Below, piece after piece: positions 7,716 through 16,270 of a stretch of DNA of 64,000 bases (position 1 is its first letter; every line of letters starts with the position of its first letter). The stretch is taken from assembly GCF_013377755.1 (NCBI RefSeq), contig NZ_JABXWR010000001.1, forward strand, positions 1,065,104 to 1,129,103. The letters run 5' to 3'. The translations under genes were made by a program, and so were the position numbers. The notes below the pieces were generated by a model. The model did not search any database. It was not told the origin of the DNA and was given only the letters and a program-made list of their open reading frames with translations. This DNA comes from Methanofollis tationis (lineage in GTDB: Archaea; Halobacteriota; Methanomicrobia; Methanomicrobiales; Methanofollaceae).

Positions 7716-9374
7716 TCACCGCCGGATCTTTCGCACCGCATAGAGCAGGGCGAACGCCAGCACGATCAGAGCGGCGCAGACGAGACGCACATCGGCCCCA
7801 TTGCCACCCTCGCCGCCGGCGTTCCAGTCGGCATCGAATGCCGCCGCAAAGTAGCGCGCCGCATCCGGGTGAACGACGATCACGCCGGCTTCCCTGTTGA
7901 AATCAGGCGAGTTGTCGTTCCAGTTGATGCTCGAGATGAGCACGCTGCGATTGTCCACGACCACCCCTTTGGTGTGGACTTTCTCCAGGTCCGCGGCGGC
8001 AAGGTCGATGCACCGCGCCTCGACGGGCAGGGATTCAGAACGGGCAAGGGCGTTGATCCATGCCGCCTGCTCGTCATTGTCGTTCTCCCCCTCGACATTG
8101 AACCAGGAGGAGTCCAGGATAACCCGCACCGCAACGCCGCGGCGCGATGCGTTGATCGCCTCCGCGAGGAAACGGTTCGGCCCCCCGCCGGTGCTGTTCG
8201 TGATATAGGCCTGCTCGATGAGGAGGCGCTCCTCTGCACCGGCGATGAGGGCGAGGACGAGATCGCTCGTCTCGGGTGAGAGCACCGGCGTCACCGCCGC
8301 CCCTTCCACGGTGAGGGGTGCAAAGACCGGATCGTATGCGCTCCTCCCGGTTTCGCAGGGCGCACCCCCGGACGGCGCCGGCCCGATGTCGCCGCCGGTG
8401 CTGTCTGTTTCATAGACCGCCGAGAAGTAGCCGGCCACGCGGGCGTCCTGCACCCAGGCGCCCCAGCCGCGATTGCCCTTCAGCCCGGTCTCCGGGACCC
8501 CGCTCTCCTTGAAGTTCTCCGAGGTGACCAGCACGCTCGCCCCGTCGATCACGAGGTACTTCGCGTGGTCGAAACGGTACCTCGCATGGGCATCGCCCTG
8601 CGTCGTCATCACCCTGACAGGAATCCCGTTCCCGGTGAGATAGGAGACGACCGCCTTTTCTTCCGCCGAGATCCCGCCGACCGGCCCGCCCTCCAGGAGC
8701 ACCGCCACCGCGACGCCGCGGCCGGCGGCCTCGACGAGCATCCGGGCGATCCCCGGGTGGGTGAACTCGTAGACGTTTGCGTCGATGCTCTGCCGCGCCG
8801 ACCCGATCGCCCCTGAAAAGACCTCGTACGAACAGTCAGGGGAGACGAAGAGGGTGACGGTGACGCCCTCATACGTCGCCGGGGCAAAGTCCGACTGCCC
8901 GATCATCCTGGGGTGCGGGTCCCAGACCCCGTCCCGCAGGAAATGGACCTGCCCCTGGCGCGCCGCCACGTCCTCCGGCCACCGCACCTCCTGGACGACG
9001 GTGCGGCCCGCCATCAGGACCAGGCTGTCGCCGTCGTTCGCCATCCGCAGGTCGCCGAGGGCGGTCATGTCAGGGACCGCCGGATCGCTGCCGGCGATCT
9101 CGTAGTCCGGGGGCAGGCCGTGGACACGGGCATATGCGGCGGCGTCCCGCGCCACCACCACCCGGCCCGGCGAGACGGCGCCGGCCGGGAACCGCACGCT
9201 CCCCTCGCCGTCGGTGACCGTCACCCCGTCGAGGGGGCCGGCACCCTCCAGCACGAAATACTCGTCGGGATCGCCGGAGAGGTAGGGGTCGGGGCAGAAC
9301 TCCACGATCTCAAACGCCCCCGCGGGCAGGGCGAGGAGGAAGACGAGGAGGACGAGGAGGCAGGGGCGGGGCAT
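7716..9374 (-). CDS. Exported phospholipase-D-family protein with N-terminal lamin-tail-like domain
   Basis: 552 residues: signal peptide (PCLLVLLVFLLALPAGAF), a lamin-tail-like beta domain (IVEFCPDPYLSGDPDEYFVL ... about residues 20-130), two PLD domains and a C-terminal membrane anchor followed by KIRR. Both HKD motifs are intact: HAKYLVID (about residue 272, then SENF) and HTKGVVVD (about residue 465, then SSINW). PLD enzymes cut phosphodiesters; this one should act outside the membrane on lipid or nucleic acid. ATG 9374 gives a clean signal peptide; longer starts add low-complexity sequence that overlaps the divergent gene. Twenty C-terminal hydrophobic residues suggest it stays attached. 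Confidence 0.85.
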   Translation of the reverse strand: MPRPCLLVLLVFLLALPAGAFEIVEFCPDPYLSGDPDEYFVLEGAGPLDGVTVTDGEGSVRFPAGAVSPGRVVVARDAAAYARVHGLPPDYEIAGSDPAVPDMTALGDLRMANDGDSLVLMAGRTVVQEVRWPEDVAARQGQVHFLRDGVWDPHPRMIGQSDFAPATYEGVTVTLFVSPDCSYEVFSGAIGSARQSIDANVYEFTHPGIARMLVEAAGRGVAVAVLLEGGPVGGISAEEKAVVSYLTGNGIPVRVMTTQGDAHARYRFDHAKYLVIDGASVLVTSENFKESGVPETGLKGNRGWGAWVQDARVAGYFSAVYETDSTGGDIGPAPSGGAPCETGRSAYDPVFAPLTVEGAAVTPVLSPETSDLVLALIAGAEERLLIEQAYITNSTGGGPNRFLAEAINASRRGVAVRVILDSSWFNVEGENDNDEQAAWINALARSESLPVEARCIDLAAADLEKVHTKGVVVDNRSVLISSINWNDNSPDFNREAGVIVVHPDAARYFAAAFDADWNAGGEGGNGADVRLVCAALIVLAFALLYAVRKIRR

Positions 9375-9397
9375 ATCTGAGGGGTGCGCCCTCCTGA

Positions 9398-9405
9398 TTT
9401 TTATA
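9398..9405 (+). promoter_or_regulatory. TATA box for the amino-acid-kinase-like gene
   Basis: TTTTTATA centred about 25 bases before ATG 9427, which decides for that start over ATG 9406 (too close to the TATA box). Confidence 0.5.
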
Positions 9406-9426
9406 ATGAGCCTGTCCACCCTCATC

Positions 9427-10017
9427 ATGGACGGAGCGGTGGTCATAAAGATCGGGGGGAGCCTGACCGTCCGCGCCCGGTCGGTCGTGGAGGAGGTCCG
9501 CGCTTCAGGCCGCCGGGCGCTCATCGTCCCGGGCGGCGGCGGGTTTGCCGACGGCGTGCGGGCCCTCGACCCCCCGGCGACCGCCGCCCACTGGATGGCC
9601 GTCTGCGCGATGGAGGCCTACGGATGGTACCTCTCCTCCTTCGGGCTGCCGGCGACCGCGGACGTCGCCGTCCCGGCTGGCCCGACGGTCCTCCTCCCCT
9701 ATACCGCCCTCAGGGCGGCCGATCCCCTCCCGCACTCCTGGGAGGTCACCTCAGACACGATCGCCGCATGGGTGGCGGATCGCCTGGACGTCCCCCTCGT
9801 CCTGGTCAAGTCGGTGGACGCCCTGAGGCGGGACGGGCAGAGAATGCATGACGTCAGGGAGCCTTTTTTCTGCGAGGAAGTCGATCCCTGCCTTCTGCCC
9901 TATCTCTTCGACCGCAAAATCCGGGCATGCGTGGTGAACGGCCGGGTTCCTGGAAGGGTATCCGCCCTCCTCGCCGGCGAGGATGTGCCGTGCACCCGTA
10001 TCGGTACGCGACCTTAA
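9427..10017 (+). CDS. mfnE: Amino-acid-kinase-superfamily protein, probable MfnE (methanofuran biosynthesis)
   Basis: 196 residues of the carbamate/amino acid kinase fold: phosphate-binding IKIGGSL near the N-terminus, PGGGGFADGVR, then AHWMAVCAMEAYGWYL and VTSDTIAAWVAD before a nucleotide-site VLVKSVDAL. This short archaeal form matches what is known of MfnE, which phosphorylates 5-(aminomethyl)-3-furanmethanol phosphate in methanofuran synthesis; archaeal UMP kinase is a related alternative but lacks the AHWMA segment. The TATA box at 9398 supports a leaderless start at 9427. Cytosolic. The family call is firm, the exact role moderate. Confidence 0.65.
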   Translation: MDGAVVIKIGGSLTVRARSVVEEVRASGRRALIVPGGGGFADGVRALDPPATAAHWMAVCAMEAYGWYLSSFGLPATADVAVPAGPTVLLPYTALRAADPLPHSWEVTSDTIAAWVADRLDVPLVLVKSVDALRRDGQRMHDVREPFFCEEVDPCLLPYLFDRKIRACVVNGRVPGRVSALLAGEDVPCTRIGTRP

Positions 10018-10064
10018 TTGCCGAGAACGATCAATCATTAATGACTCATAACCGGGGTTTATCC

Positions 10065-10226
10065 ATGGCTATAGAAAAATGCACTTCCTGTAATGCGCCA
10101 CTCGCGGAAAGCGGCGCGACTAAATTCTCCTGCCCGGCCTGCGGTGCCGAGATCAAGCGCTGCGTCCAGTGCCGGGAACAGAGCAATGTGTACATCTGCG
10201 GAAAATGCGGGTTCCAGGGGCCGTAA
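10065..10226 (+). CDS. Small zinc-ribbon protein (HVO_2753-type)
   Basis: 53 residues with four CxxC knuckles (CTSC, CPAC, CVQC, CGKC), enough for two zinc ions. Archaeal proteins of this type are almost always next to elongation factor 1-beta, as here, with only 3 bases between them. Role is not established; a translation link is inferred from the neighbour. The start ATG 10065 has no strong ribosome site; upstream in-frame codons look non-coding. Confidence 0.85.
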   Translation: MAIEKCTSCNAPLAESGATKFSCPACGAEIKRCVQCREQSNVYICGKCGFQGP

Positions 10227-10229
10227 GAA

Positions 10230-10490
10230 ATGGGTAAAGTCGCAGTCATCCTGAAACTGATGCCCGAATCTGCAGATGTTCCAATCGAGGAACTGGAAAA
10301 GAGGGTAAAAGAAACCGTTTCCGGGATCGATGAGATCAGGGCCGAACCGATCGGCTTCGGGCTCTCGGCACTGAAGGTCGCCGCCGTCATCGAGGACGAG
10401 GAAGGCGCCACCGACGCGCTCGAATCGAAACTCGCAGCAGTCGACGGCATTGCAACCGCACAGATCGTCGACGTCAACCGGATGATCTGA
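10230..10490 (+). CDS. ef1b: Elongation factor 1-beta (aEF1B)
   Basis: 86 residues, the full length of archaeal aEF1B. It begins KVAVILKLMPESADVPIEEL and has the IGFGLSALKVAAVIED strand and a C-terminal QIVDVNRMI, all typical of the family. It is the nucleotide-exchange factor for EF-1alpha. In one operon with the zinc-ribbon gene. Its 3' end overlaps the convergent malate dehydrogenase gene by 17 bases. Confidence 0.93.
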   Translation: MGKVAVILKLMPESADVPIEELEKRVKETVSGIDEIRAEPIGFGLSALKVAAVIEDEEGATDALESKLAAVDGIATAQIVDVNRMI

Positions 10491-11436
10491 GTTCATCCAT
10501 TTTTTCGAAGATGTTCCGGGTGAGTGCCCGGATCTTCTCGACCGACGCACCGAACGCCGCCAGTTCTGCGTCTTCTATCCTGATAGACACCGGAACGACG
10601 CCTTCCCTGTTGATCCTGGCCGGAACGCCGATACAGGTGTCGCCGATATCGTGGACCTCGCTCCTGACGTAGCTGGAGACCGTGAGGATCCGGTTCTCGT
10701 TGCCGATGATGGTCTGGACAAGCGTCGCGATCGCATCGCCCGGGCCGTAAACGGTCGCCCCGCTGTTTTTGATGATGAAGCTCCCGCTGTTTTTGACCCG
10801 GTCCACCATCTCGTCCATCGGCAGGTCTGAAAACGCCGGGAGGTTCGAGATCCTGATCCCGCCAATGGTGGTGGCCGACCAGAGGGGGACCATGCTCTCG
10901 CCGTGCTCGCCGATGATGCGGGTGTGCACTTCGCTCACATGGACCTGGAAATATCTGGCGATCAGCACCTTCAGCCGCATCGAATCGAGGTGGGTGCCGA
11001 GGCCGAAGACCTGCCGCGGCTCCATCCCGGAATACCGCAGGGCGACGGCGGTCATGACGTCCACCGGGTTCGTGATCATCAGGATGATCGCGTCCGGGGC
11101 ATATTTTCCGATTTGTTCTGCGATCGGAGCGATGATCCGGGCATTTTCGAGGGCGAGGTCGGTTCTGTCCTGCCCCTCCTTTCTCGGAACGCCGGAGGTG
11201 ACGACGATCACATCTGAACCTGCATAGTCGGCCGGCGAGGTGCTCCAGGTGATCTTCGTGCCGGTTCCCCGCGCCGCACAGGAGTCGGTGAGGTCGTGGG
11301 AGAGAGCCATAAGAGATTTTTCCCGGCCAGGACGTCCAGCAAGCATCACTTCATCGACATGCGGGATGCCTGAGATGGCATGGGACGCAAAAGAGCCAAG
11401 TCTTCCCGTGGCTCCGATAATCGTAACTTTAGACAT
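10474..11436 (-). CDS. mdh: Malate dehydrogenase (LDH-like archaeal type)
   Basis: 320 residues. N-terminal Rossmann TIIGATGRLGS, the VTSGVPRK and ITNPVDVMT loops, LDSMRLK, and the catalytic IIGEHGES (His near residue 175). The extended VTSGVPRKEGQDR loop and the arginine before it favour malate over lactate. Interconverts malate and oxaloacetate with NAD(P)H in the incomplete reductive TCA branch. The ATG at 11436 lies only about 15 bases after the 3' end of the SRP RNA on the same strand, so the two may share a transcript or mdh has its promoter inside the RNA gene. Confidence 0.9.
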   Translation of the reverse strand: MSKVTIIGATGRLGSFASHAISGIPHVDEVMLAGRPGREKSLMALSHDLTDSCAARGTGTKITWSTSPADYAGSDVIVVTSGVPRKEGQDRTDLALENARIIAPIAEQIGKYAPDAIILMITNPVDVMTAVALRYSGMEPRQVFGLGTHLDSMRLKVLIARYFQVHVSEVHTRIIGEHGESMVPLWSATTIGGIRISNLPAFSDLPMDEMVDRVKNSGSFIIKNSGATVYGPGDAIATLVQTIIGNENRILTVSSYVRSEVHDIGDTCIGVPARINREGVVPVSIRIEDAELAAFGASVEKIRALTRNIFEKMDELRSSG

Positions 11437-11450
11437 AGAAATCAGTCATT

Positions 11451-11758
11451 GGGGACGGGTCTTTGGTCGACAGCACGTGCCTGCATTTGCCAGGGCATCC
11501 CTTCTCCACCCCGCACCCCCATGGGCGCCAAACGTCCACGGTAAGTCTGCTCCCTTCCGGGCCTGAACCGGTTTCCGCGGTGCCAGGTCTCCACCCCCTA
11601 CGAGGCATCGATCCCTGTACGTCGACCTCATGGGACAAGGCTTCTCAGTCAGGACGCGCAAAGCGCCTGCAGATCGCCAGAGCCTTCCTCAGACTTCGCC
11701 CTCCGCATACCGGCGATTTCGGGTTACAGGTGACGCCGAACCACCCGGGCTAGTCCCC
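11451..11758 (-). ncRNA. ffs: Signal recognition particle 7S RNA
   Basis: On the minus strand the conserved helix-8 SRP54 site reads CAGGCCCGGAAGGGAGCAG, and the 5' domain has the archaeal GGGTGGTTCGGCG and CCTGTAACCCG loops. The ends are set by a helix-1 pairing of GGGGAC (5', 11753-11758) with GTCCCC (3', 11451-11456), giving about 308 nt, the usual archaeal length. A TATA-like TTTA lies about 25 bases upstream near 11781-11786. Exact ends are good to a few bases. It forms the RNA scaffold for SRP54/SRP19 in membrane targeting. Confidence 0.93.
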
Positions 11759-11772
11759 ATATATACTGATAC

Positions 11773-12786
11773 TCACGGGATAAATGCCTTCCCTCCCCCG
11801 CTCTTTTGCCACTGCGCAAGCGCCGCCTCGCAGGCCGCCCGGTCTTCTTTGCCGAAGAGGTCGAGTGCCGCAAGGCTCCGGTCGATCCCGGGGACCAGGG
11901 GGGGCAGGCGGGCGAAGTCGCCCTGGTAGACGATGAGGCGCTGGTCGCCTTCGGCCTCTGCGACGACGACGGGGTCGGTTCTCGATACGGGAAGGGCGGA
12001 GGGGGGCAGGGAGACGCTCTCGACGAGGAGAGACTCACGGTTTACGGCGATGTTCACGGCGGTCCAGAAAGCGGCCGGGCCGTAGGCGTCGTTGAATATG
12101 ACGACCGGCGTCCCGGCAAGGGCGGCCGCAAGCCCGAGGGTGCCGGCGCCGCAGCAGGCGTCGATGAAGATCCGGGGGTTGTTCCGCCCGATCTCCCGCT
12201 CGACCGAGCGGATCTTCGGGTTGAAAGGCCGGGGAAACTCGATGTGCATCGTCGAGACCTCTTTGTAGACGACGATATCGCCGTAGGCCGTGGAGAAGAC
12301 GTTTGCCTGGACGTCGCATCCGGCAAGGAGGGTGTGAGCGGCGGCGGCGCCGTCCGGGCCGATGCCCGGGGTGGCCGGCACGGTGCGCACCACGCCCTGC
12401 ACGGCCGGCACGTCTTCGACGATCCGCTCTGCGGCGGCCCTGTCCGGGTGGGGGCTGAGGAGGACGAGGGAGTCTTCGGGGAGATGCGGCGGGGCGGCCA
12501 TCGCAAACCCGGGGTTCGTGACCGGGACGCCGGCCGCCCGCAGGGGTTCGGTGCCGGCCAGGGCGCCCTCGTCCACGAGAATCAGGTATATGGCGGCGAA
12601 GACGTCGTCGATGAACTGCCGCCCGCAGGTGCAGGGCCCGCGGGGCTCAAAGCCCGGCGGCAGGGGGGCGGCCTTGTCGAGGTTTGTCCCGCGACAGGCG
12701 TCGCAGGGGGCGAAGACGTCGGGGAGAGAGGCGAGGACCGGACCGGCCTCGCCGATATGGTCTCTCCCGCAGACCGGACAGTGCAT
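11773..12786 (-). CDS. Predicted SAM-dependent methyltransferase with N-terminal zinc ribbon
   Basis: 337 residues. The N-terminus has CPVCGRDH and CDACRGT knuckles plus CTCGRQF, likely one or two zinc sites. After a middle domain (VNPGFAMAAPPHLP..., HPDRAAAERIV), a methyltransferase core begins at about residue 205 with FIDACCGAGTLGLAAALAG and an acidic IFNDAYGPAAF strand. RNA or protein methylation is likely; the substrate is not known. A TATA-like CTTTTATCC near 12808-12816 gives a leaderless start. It ends 15 bases before the SRP RNA on the same strand. Confidence 0.75.
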   Translation of the reverse strand: MHCPVCGRDHIGEAGPVLASLPDVFAPCDACRGTNLDKAAPLPPGFEPRGPCTCGRQFIDDVFAAIYLILVDEGALAGTEPLRAAGVPVTNPGFAMAAPPHLPEDSLVLLSPHPDRAAAERIVEDVPAVQGVVRTVPATPGIGPDGAAAAHTLLAGCDVQANVFSTAYGDIVVYKEVSTMHIEFPRPFNPKIRSVEREIGRNNPRIFIDACCGAGTLGLAAALAGTPVVIFNDAYGPAAFWTAVNIAVNRESLLVESVSLPPSALPVSRTDPVVVAEAEGDQRLIVYQGDFARLPPLVPGIDRSLAALDLFGKEDRAACEAALAQWQKSGGGKAFIP

Positions 12787-12911
12787 GAAGAGAGATCGGG
12801 GGAGAGGGGGGATAAAAGATGTGGCCGGTCAGGTCCCGTCGAAGTCGATGAGGCCGACGGACAAATCGCAAGGTTTATAGGGCAATGCACGGACTTTTTG
12901 GTAAAGTGACC

Positions 12912-12920
12912 ATTATAAAA
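12912..12920 (+). promoter_or_regulatory. TATA-like element upstream of the hsdM locus
   Basis: ATTATAAAA, the best TATA match ahead of the restriction-modification genes. It lies about 35 bases before a short reading frame (12948) and 147 before hsdM. Confidence 0.4.
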
Positions 12921-12947
12921 GACAGATATTCCAAATTGACCTCTCAG

Positions 12948-13055
12948 ATGGCGATCGAAGGATCGATGTCGCCGAACCCTGCCGGGGCAGGAAGGCAGAA
13001 CACCATACCTTATGCAGATCAATCAGTGTTAGCGCACGCTAACGAAAAGGTATGA
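12948..13055 (+). CDS. Possible 35-residue leader peptide of hsdM
   Basis: An ATG-to-TGA frame that begins 35 bases after a TATA-like element and ends 3 bases before the hsdM ATG. The sequence (MAIEGSMSPNPAGAGRQNTI...) resembles no family I know. The position fits a translationally coupled leader, but a chance frame in a GC-rich leader is as likely. The inverted repeat at 13028-13043 falls inside it. Confidence 0.25.
   Translation: MAIEGSMSPNPAGAGRQNTIPYADQSVLAHANEKV
13028..13043. promoter_or_regulatory. Inverted repeat just before hsdM
   Basis: GTTAGCG-CA-CGCTAAC: perfect 7-bp arms with a 2-base centre, ending 15 bases before the hsdM ATG. This could be an operator or a short RNA hairpin limiting translation. 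No regulator gene for it is visible nearby. Confidence 0.45.
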
Positions 13056-13058
13056 GAA

Positions 13059-15158
13059 ATGGCTCAACTGGAACATATCGAAGCAATCGAAAAACGGCTC
13101 TGGACCGCGGCGGATACCCTGCGGGCGAACTCGAACTATGCAAGCAACGAGTACTTCCTGCCGGTCATGGGCCTGATCTTTCTGCGGCACGCGTACAGCC
13201 GTTTCCTCGCGGTCAAGGACGATATTGAAGCACACCTCCCACAACGCGGCGGCAGGACCAGGGCGCTGACCAAGGAGGACTTCTCCCGGAAGAGCGCCAT
13301 CTTCCTGCAGCCCATGGCGCAGTTCGACCACCTGGTCTCTCTCACGGACAGCGACGATCGCGCCAGGGCGATCATCGATGCGATGGAGTCTATCGAAGGC
13401 GATTACGAGACCCTCAGGGGTGTTCTGCCCAAGAGCGAATACCAGGAGCTGGATAACGGTGTGCTCGGCCATCTCCTGCGCACGCTCAACCCCGACGAGC
13501 TCAGGCGTGTCTCGGGCGATGTGTTCGGCCGCATCTACGAGTACTTCCTCACCCAGTTCGCCGACCAGAAGGCCCATGATGCCGGCGAGTTTTTCACGCC
13601 GGTCTCGCTGGTCTCGCTCATCGCCAACATCCTCGAACCCGAAGGCGGCACCGTCCTGGACCCGGCCTGCGGTTCAGGCGGCATGTTTGTCCAGAGCGCC
13701 CGGTTCGTCGAGCGCCGCCACGAAAACCCGGTGGATAAACTCACCTTCTACGGGCTGGAGAAGAACGCCACCACCATCCGCCTGGCGAAGATGAACCTGG
13801 CCGTCCACGGGCTGGAGGGTGATATCCAGAAGGCAATCACCTACTACGAAGACCCCCACGAACTGGCGGGCAGGGCCGACTTCGTGATGGCCAATCCCCC
13901 GTTCAACGTCGATGAGATCGACGCGGACAGGGTCAAGAGAGACCCCCGCCTCCCATTCGGGCTGCCGGGGGTCAACAAGAAGGGCAAGGTCTCGAACGGC
14001 AACTACGTCTGGATCAGCTACTTCTACAGTTACTTAAACGAGCACGGGCGGGCGGGTTTTGTCATGTCCTCCCAGGCCTCAAGCGCCGGGCACGCGGAGG
14101 CCGCGGTCAGGCAGGAACTGATCGAGACCGGCGATGTGGAGATCATGGTCGCGATCCGCTCCAACTTCTTCTACACCCGTTCGGTGCCGTGCGAGCTCTG
14201 GTTCCTCAACCGCGCCAAACCGGAGGAGCACCGCGATGCGGTGCTGATGATCGATGCGCGGAATATCTACCGCAAGGTCACCCGCAAGATCTACGATTTT
14301 TCGCCGGAGCAGGAGCAGAACATTCTGGCCATCGTCTGGCTCTATCGCGGTGAGACCGGGGAATACCTGGATCTCGTGGCCAGGTACTGCCGGCGGGTGC
14401 TGGATGAAGGGGAAGGCTGTTTTGCCGCCCGGGAAGATGACGGCGAATCGATCGAGCCGCTGCCGTCGTTCATCGCTTCTCTGTCGGCGCTGCGCGAGGC
14501 GATGGGGCCGTTTCTGGCGATCTTGCCCGCAGATAACCCCCATGCCGGGGTGCTCGGGGATTTCGACGAGGCCGATCGTGCATTCAGGGCCGATGTTGAA
14601 GAATTCCAGGAGGTGGTGTCCGACCAGCGGGCAGCGTGGAAAGAGCAGAAGACCACCAACGGCGACCTCAAGAAGGCGGTGGACCGTCTCGCCCCGCTGG
14701 CTGAGTCCGGCCGCGACCTGGTCAGGCAGAGCGACCTGCTCTACAAACTTGCATGCCGCCTCATCGAGACCTGCGAGAGCGCGGCCGACGCCCGCGCCGG
14801 CCGCGAGGTCGCCCGCGCCCGGAAGGCCGCGGACGAGGCGCGGCAGGGGGCCGTGGAGCACCTCAAGCAGGTGCGCTACTTCTGGCGGCAGGCGAGCTGG
14901 CTGACCGAACGCTTCCCGGAGGCGACGTTCCGCGATGTGGAGGGGCTGGTCAGACTGGTGGACCGGGCAGAGATCGAGGCGAACGACTGGTCGCTCACGC
15001 CCGGACGCTACGTGGGTGTCGCCCCGGAGGAGGAGGACGAGGACTTCGACTTCGAGGAGGCGCTCCGCGAGATCCACGCGGAGCTGGAGGATCTCAACGC
15101 CGAGGCGGTGCACCTGGCGGCGACGATCAGGAGGAACTTCGAGGAGCTGGGGATATGA
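13059..15158 (+). CDS. hsdM: Type I restriction-modification methyltransferase subunit HsdM
   Basis: 699 residues. HsdM N-terminal helical domain, then SAM motif I VLDPACGSGGMF (about residues 199-211) and catalytic NPPF (about residue 279) of N6-adenine methylases. The long C-terminal part (residues about 460-699) is helical and probably contacts the specificity subunit. Alone it cannot choose a target; it needs HsdS. The hsdS downstream is broken and hsdR is reduced to a tail, so this methyltransferase is probably orphaned unless another HsdS exists in the genome. Its last codon overlaps the next gene as ATGA. Confidence 0.9.
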   Translation: MAQLEHIEAIEKRLWTAADTLRANSNYASNEYFLPVMGLIFLRHAYSRFLAVKDDIEAHLPQRGGRTRALTKEDFSRKSAIFLQPMAQFDHLVSLTDSDDRARAIIDAMESIEGDYETLRGVLPKSEYQELDNGVLGHLLRTLNPDELRRVSGDVFGRIYEYFLTQFADQKAHDAGEFFTPVSLVSLIANILEPEGGTVLDPACGSGGMFVQSARFVERRHENPVDKLTFYGLEKNATTIRLAKMNLAVHGLEGDIQKAITYYEDPHELAGRADFVMANPPFNVDEIDADRVKRDPRLPFGLPGVNKKGKVSNGNYVWISYFYSYLNEHGRAGFVMSSQASSAGHAEAAVRQELIETGDVEIMVAIRSNFFYTRSVPCELWFLNRAKPEEHRDAVLMIDARNIYRKVTRKIYDFSPEQEQNILAIVWLYRGETGEYLDLVARYCRRVLDEGEGCFAAREDDGESIEPLPSFIASLSALREAMGPFLAILPADNPHAGVLGDFDEADRAFRADVEEFQEVVSDQRAAWKEQKTTNGDLKKAVDRLAPLAESGRDLVRQSDLLYKLACRLIETCESAADARAGREVARARKAADEARQGAVEHLKQVRYFWRQASWLTERFPEATFRDVEGLVRLVDRAEIEANDWSLTPGRYVGVAPEEEDEDFDFEEALREIHAELEDLNAEAVHLAATIRRNFEELGI

Positions 15159-16270
15159 AGATGGCATCAGATGGCCCTGACGCTGACGGGGAGAGGAGAG
15201 CACTGGGAAGAATCAAGGAAAATGCTTCTTTTCCCGCACCGATAGGCAAAAACGTCCTGCCTGCGGACTATGCCGGGGTACTCGAAGACATTAAAGAACG
15301 AATTTGGTCGGAGCGGCTGAGAGTCACCCTTGCGGCCAATACGGCCATGATTCTTTTGTACTGGGATATTGGAAGGATAATCCTGGAACGCCAGGAAAAA
15401 GAGGGATGGGGTGCGAAGGTTATCGATCGCCTGTCGCACGACCTCAAAACCGCCTTTCCTGATATGAAGGGATTTTCCCCCCGCAATCTGAAGTACATGC
15501 GTACCTTTTCCGGGTCCTGGTCTGACCGGGAATTTGTGCAACGCACCATTGCACGAATTCCGTGGCGCAGCAATATCGCTCTGCTCGATAAACTGAAAGA
15601 TCCGGACGTGCGCCTATGGTATGCGCAAAAAACCATCGAAAACGGTTGGAGCCGGGAGATACTTGATATCCATATCGAGAACCGCCTGCATGAACGGCAG
15701 GGCAGGGCACTGAACAATTTTGAGCAGTCCCTCCCCCCTGCCGATTCGGATATGGCCGCACAGGTGTTTAAAGATCCGTATCTTTTCGATTTTCTGGGAA
15801 CTGCCGATCCGAGGAAGGAGCGTGAAGTCGAGCGGGCCCTGGTGGACCACGTTCAGAGTTTTCTTCTTGAAATGGGAACCGGATTCGCGTATGTCGGCAG
15901 ACAGGTTTTGCTGGAGGTAGGGGACCGCGATTTTTCTCTCGACCTGCTCTTTTACCACCTGAAACTGCGCTGTTTCGTGGTGGTCGAGTTGAAGGCCGTG
16001 CCGTTTGATCCGGCTTTTGTGGGACAACTCAACCTCTATCTCTCTGCCGTCGACGATCTGTTGCGGCATCCAGATGACAATGCAACCATCGGGCTGCTGC
16101 TCTGCAAGAACAAGGACAGGCTGGTCGTGGAGTACGCTCTCCGCGGATTGAGCAGCCCTATGGGGGTGGCAACCTGGGAGACGAGATTGACCGAGCGCCT
16201 GCCCGAAGACCTGAAAGGCAGCCTCCCCACGATTGAGGAGATCGAGGCGGAACTGAGGGATGAAGAGTGA
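15155..16270 (+). CDS. PDDEXK nuclease-domain protein, YhcG/DUF1016 family
   Basis: 371 residues. The N-terminal DUF1016 domain includes NTAMILLYWDIGRIILERQ, SPRNLKYMRTF and IPWRSNIALLDKLKD. The C-terminal PDDEXK nuclease shows FLLEMGTGFAYVGRQ, DFSLDLLFYHLKLRCFVVVELK with the catalytic D...ExK at about residues 262-280. This family is often found inside type I restriction loci between hsdM and hsdS, as here. It overlaps hsdM as ATGA, so translation is coupled. Its function is not proven; a defence or DNA-processing role is inferred. All key acidic residues appear present. Confidence 0.85.
   Translation: MKMASDGPDADGERRALGRIKENASFPAPIGKNVLPADYAGVLEDIKERIWSERLRVTLAANTAMILLYWDIGRIILERQEKEGWGAKVIDRLSHDLKTAFPDMKGFSPRNLKYMRTFSGSWSDREFVQRTIARIPWRSNIALLDKLKDPDVRLWYAQKTIENGWSREILDIHIENRLHERQGRALNNFEQSLPPADSDMAAQVFKDPYLFDFLGTADPRKEREVERALVDHVQSFLLEMGTGFAYVGRQVLLEVGDRDFSLDLLFYHLKLRCFVVVELKAVPFDPAFVGQLNLYLSAVDDLLRHPDDNATIGLLLCKNKDRLVVEYALRGLSSPMGVATWETRLTERLPEDLKGSLPTIEEIEAELRDEE

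Noticed and set aside
11446-11753. Several short frames across 11446-11753
   Set aside because: They cover the SRP RNA; the RNA motifs and helix-1 pairing explain the sequence.
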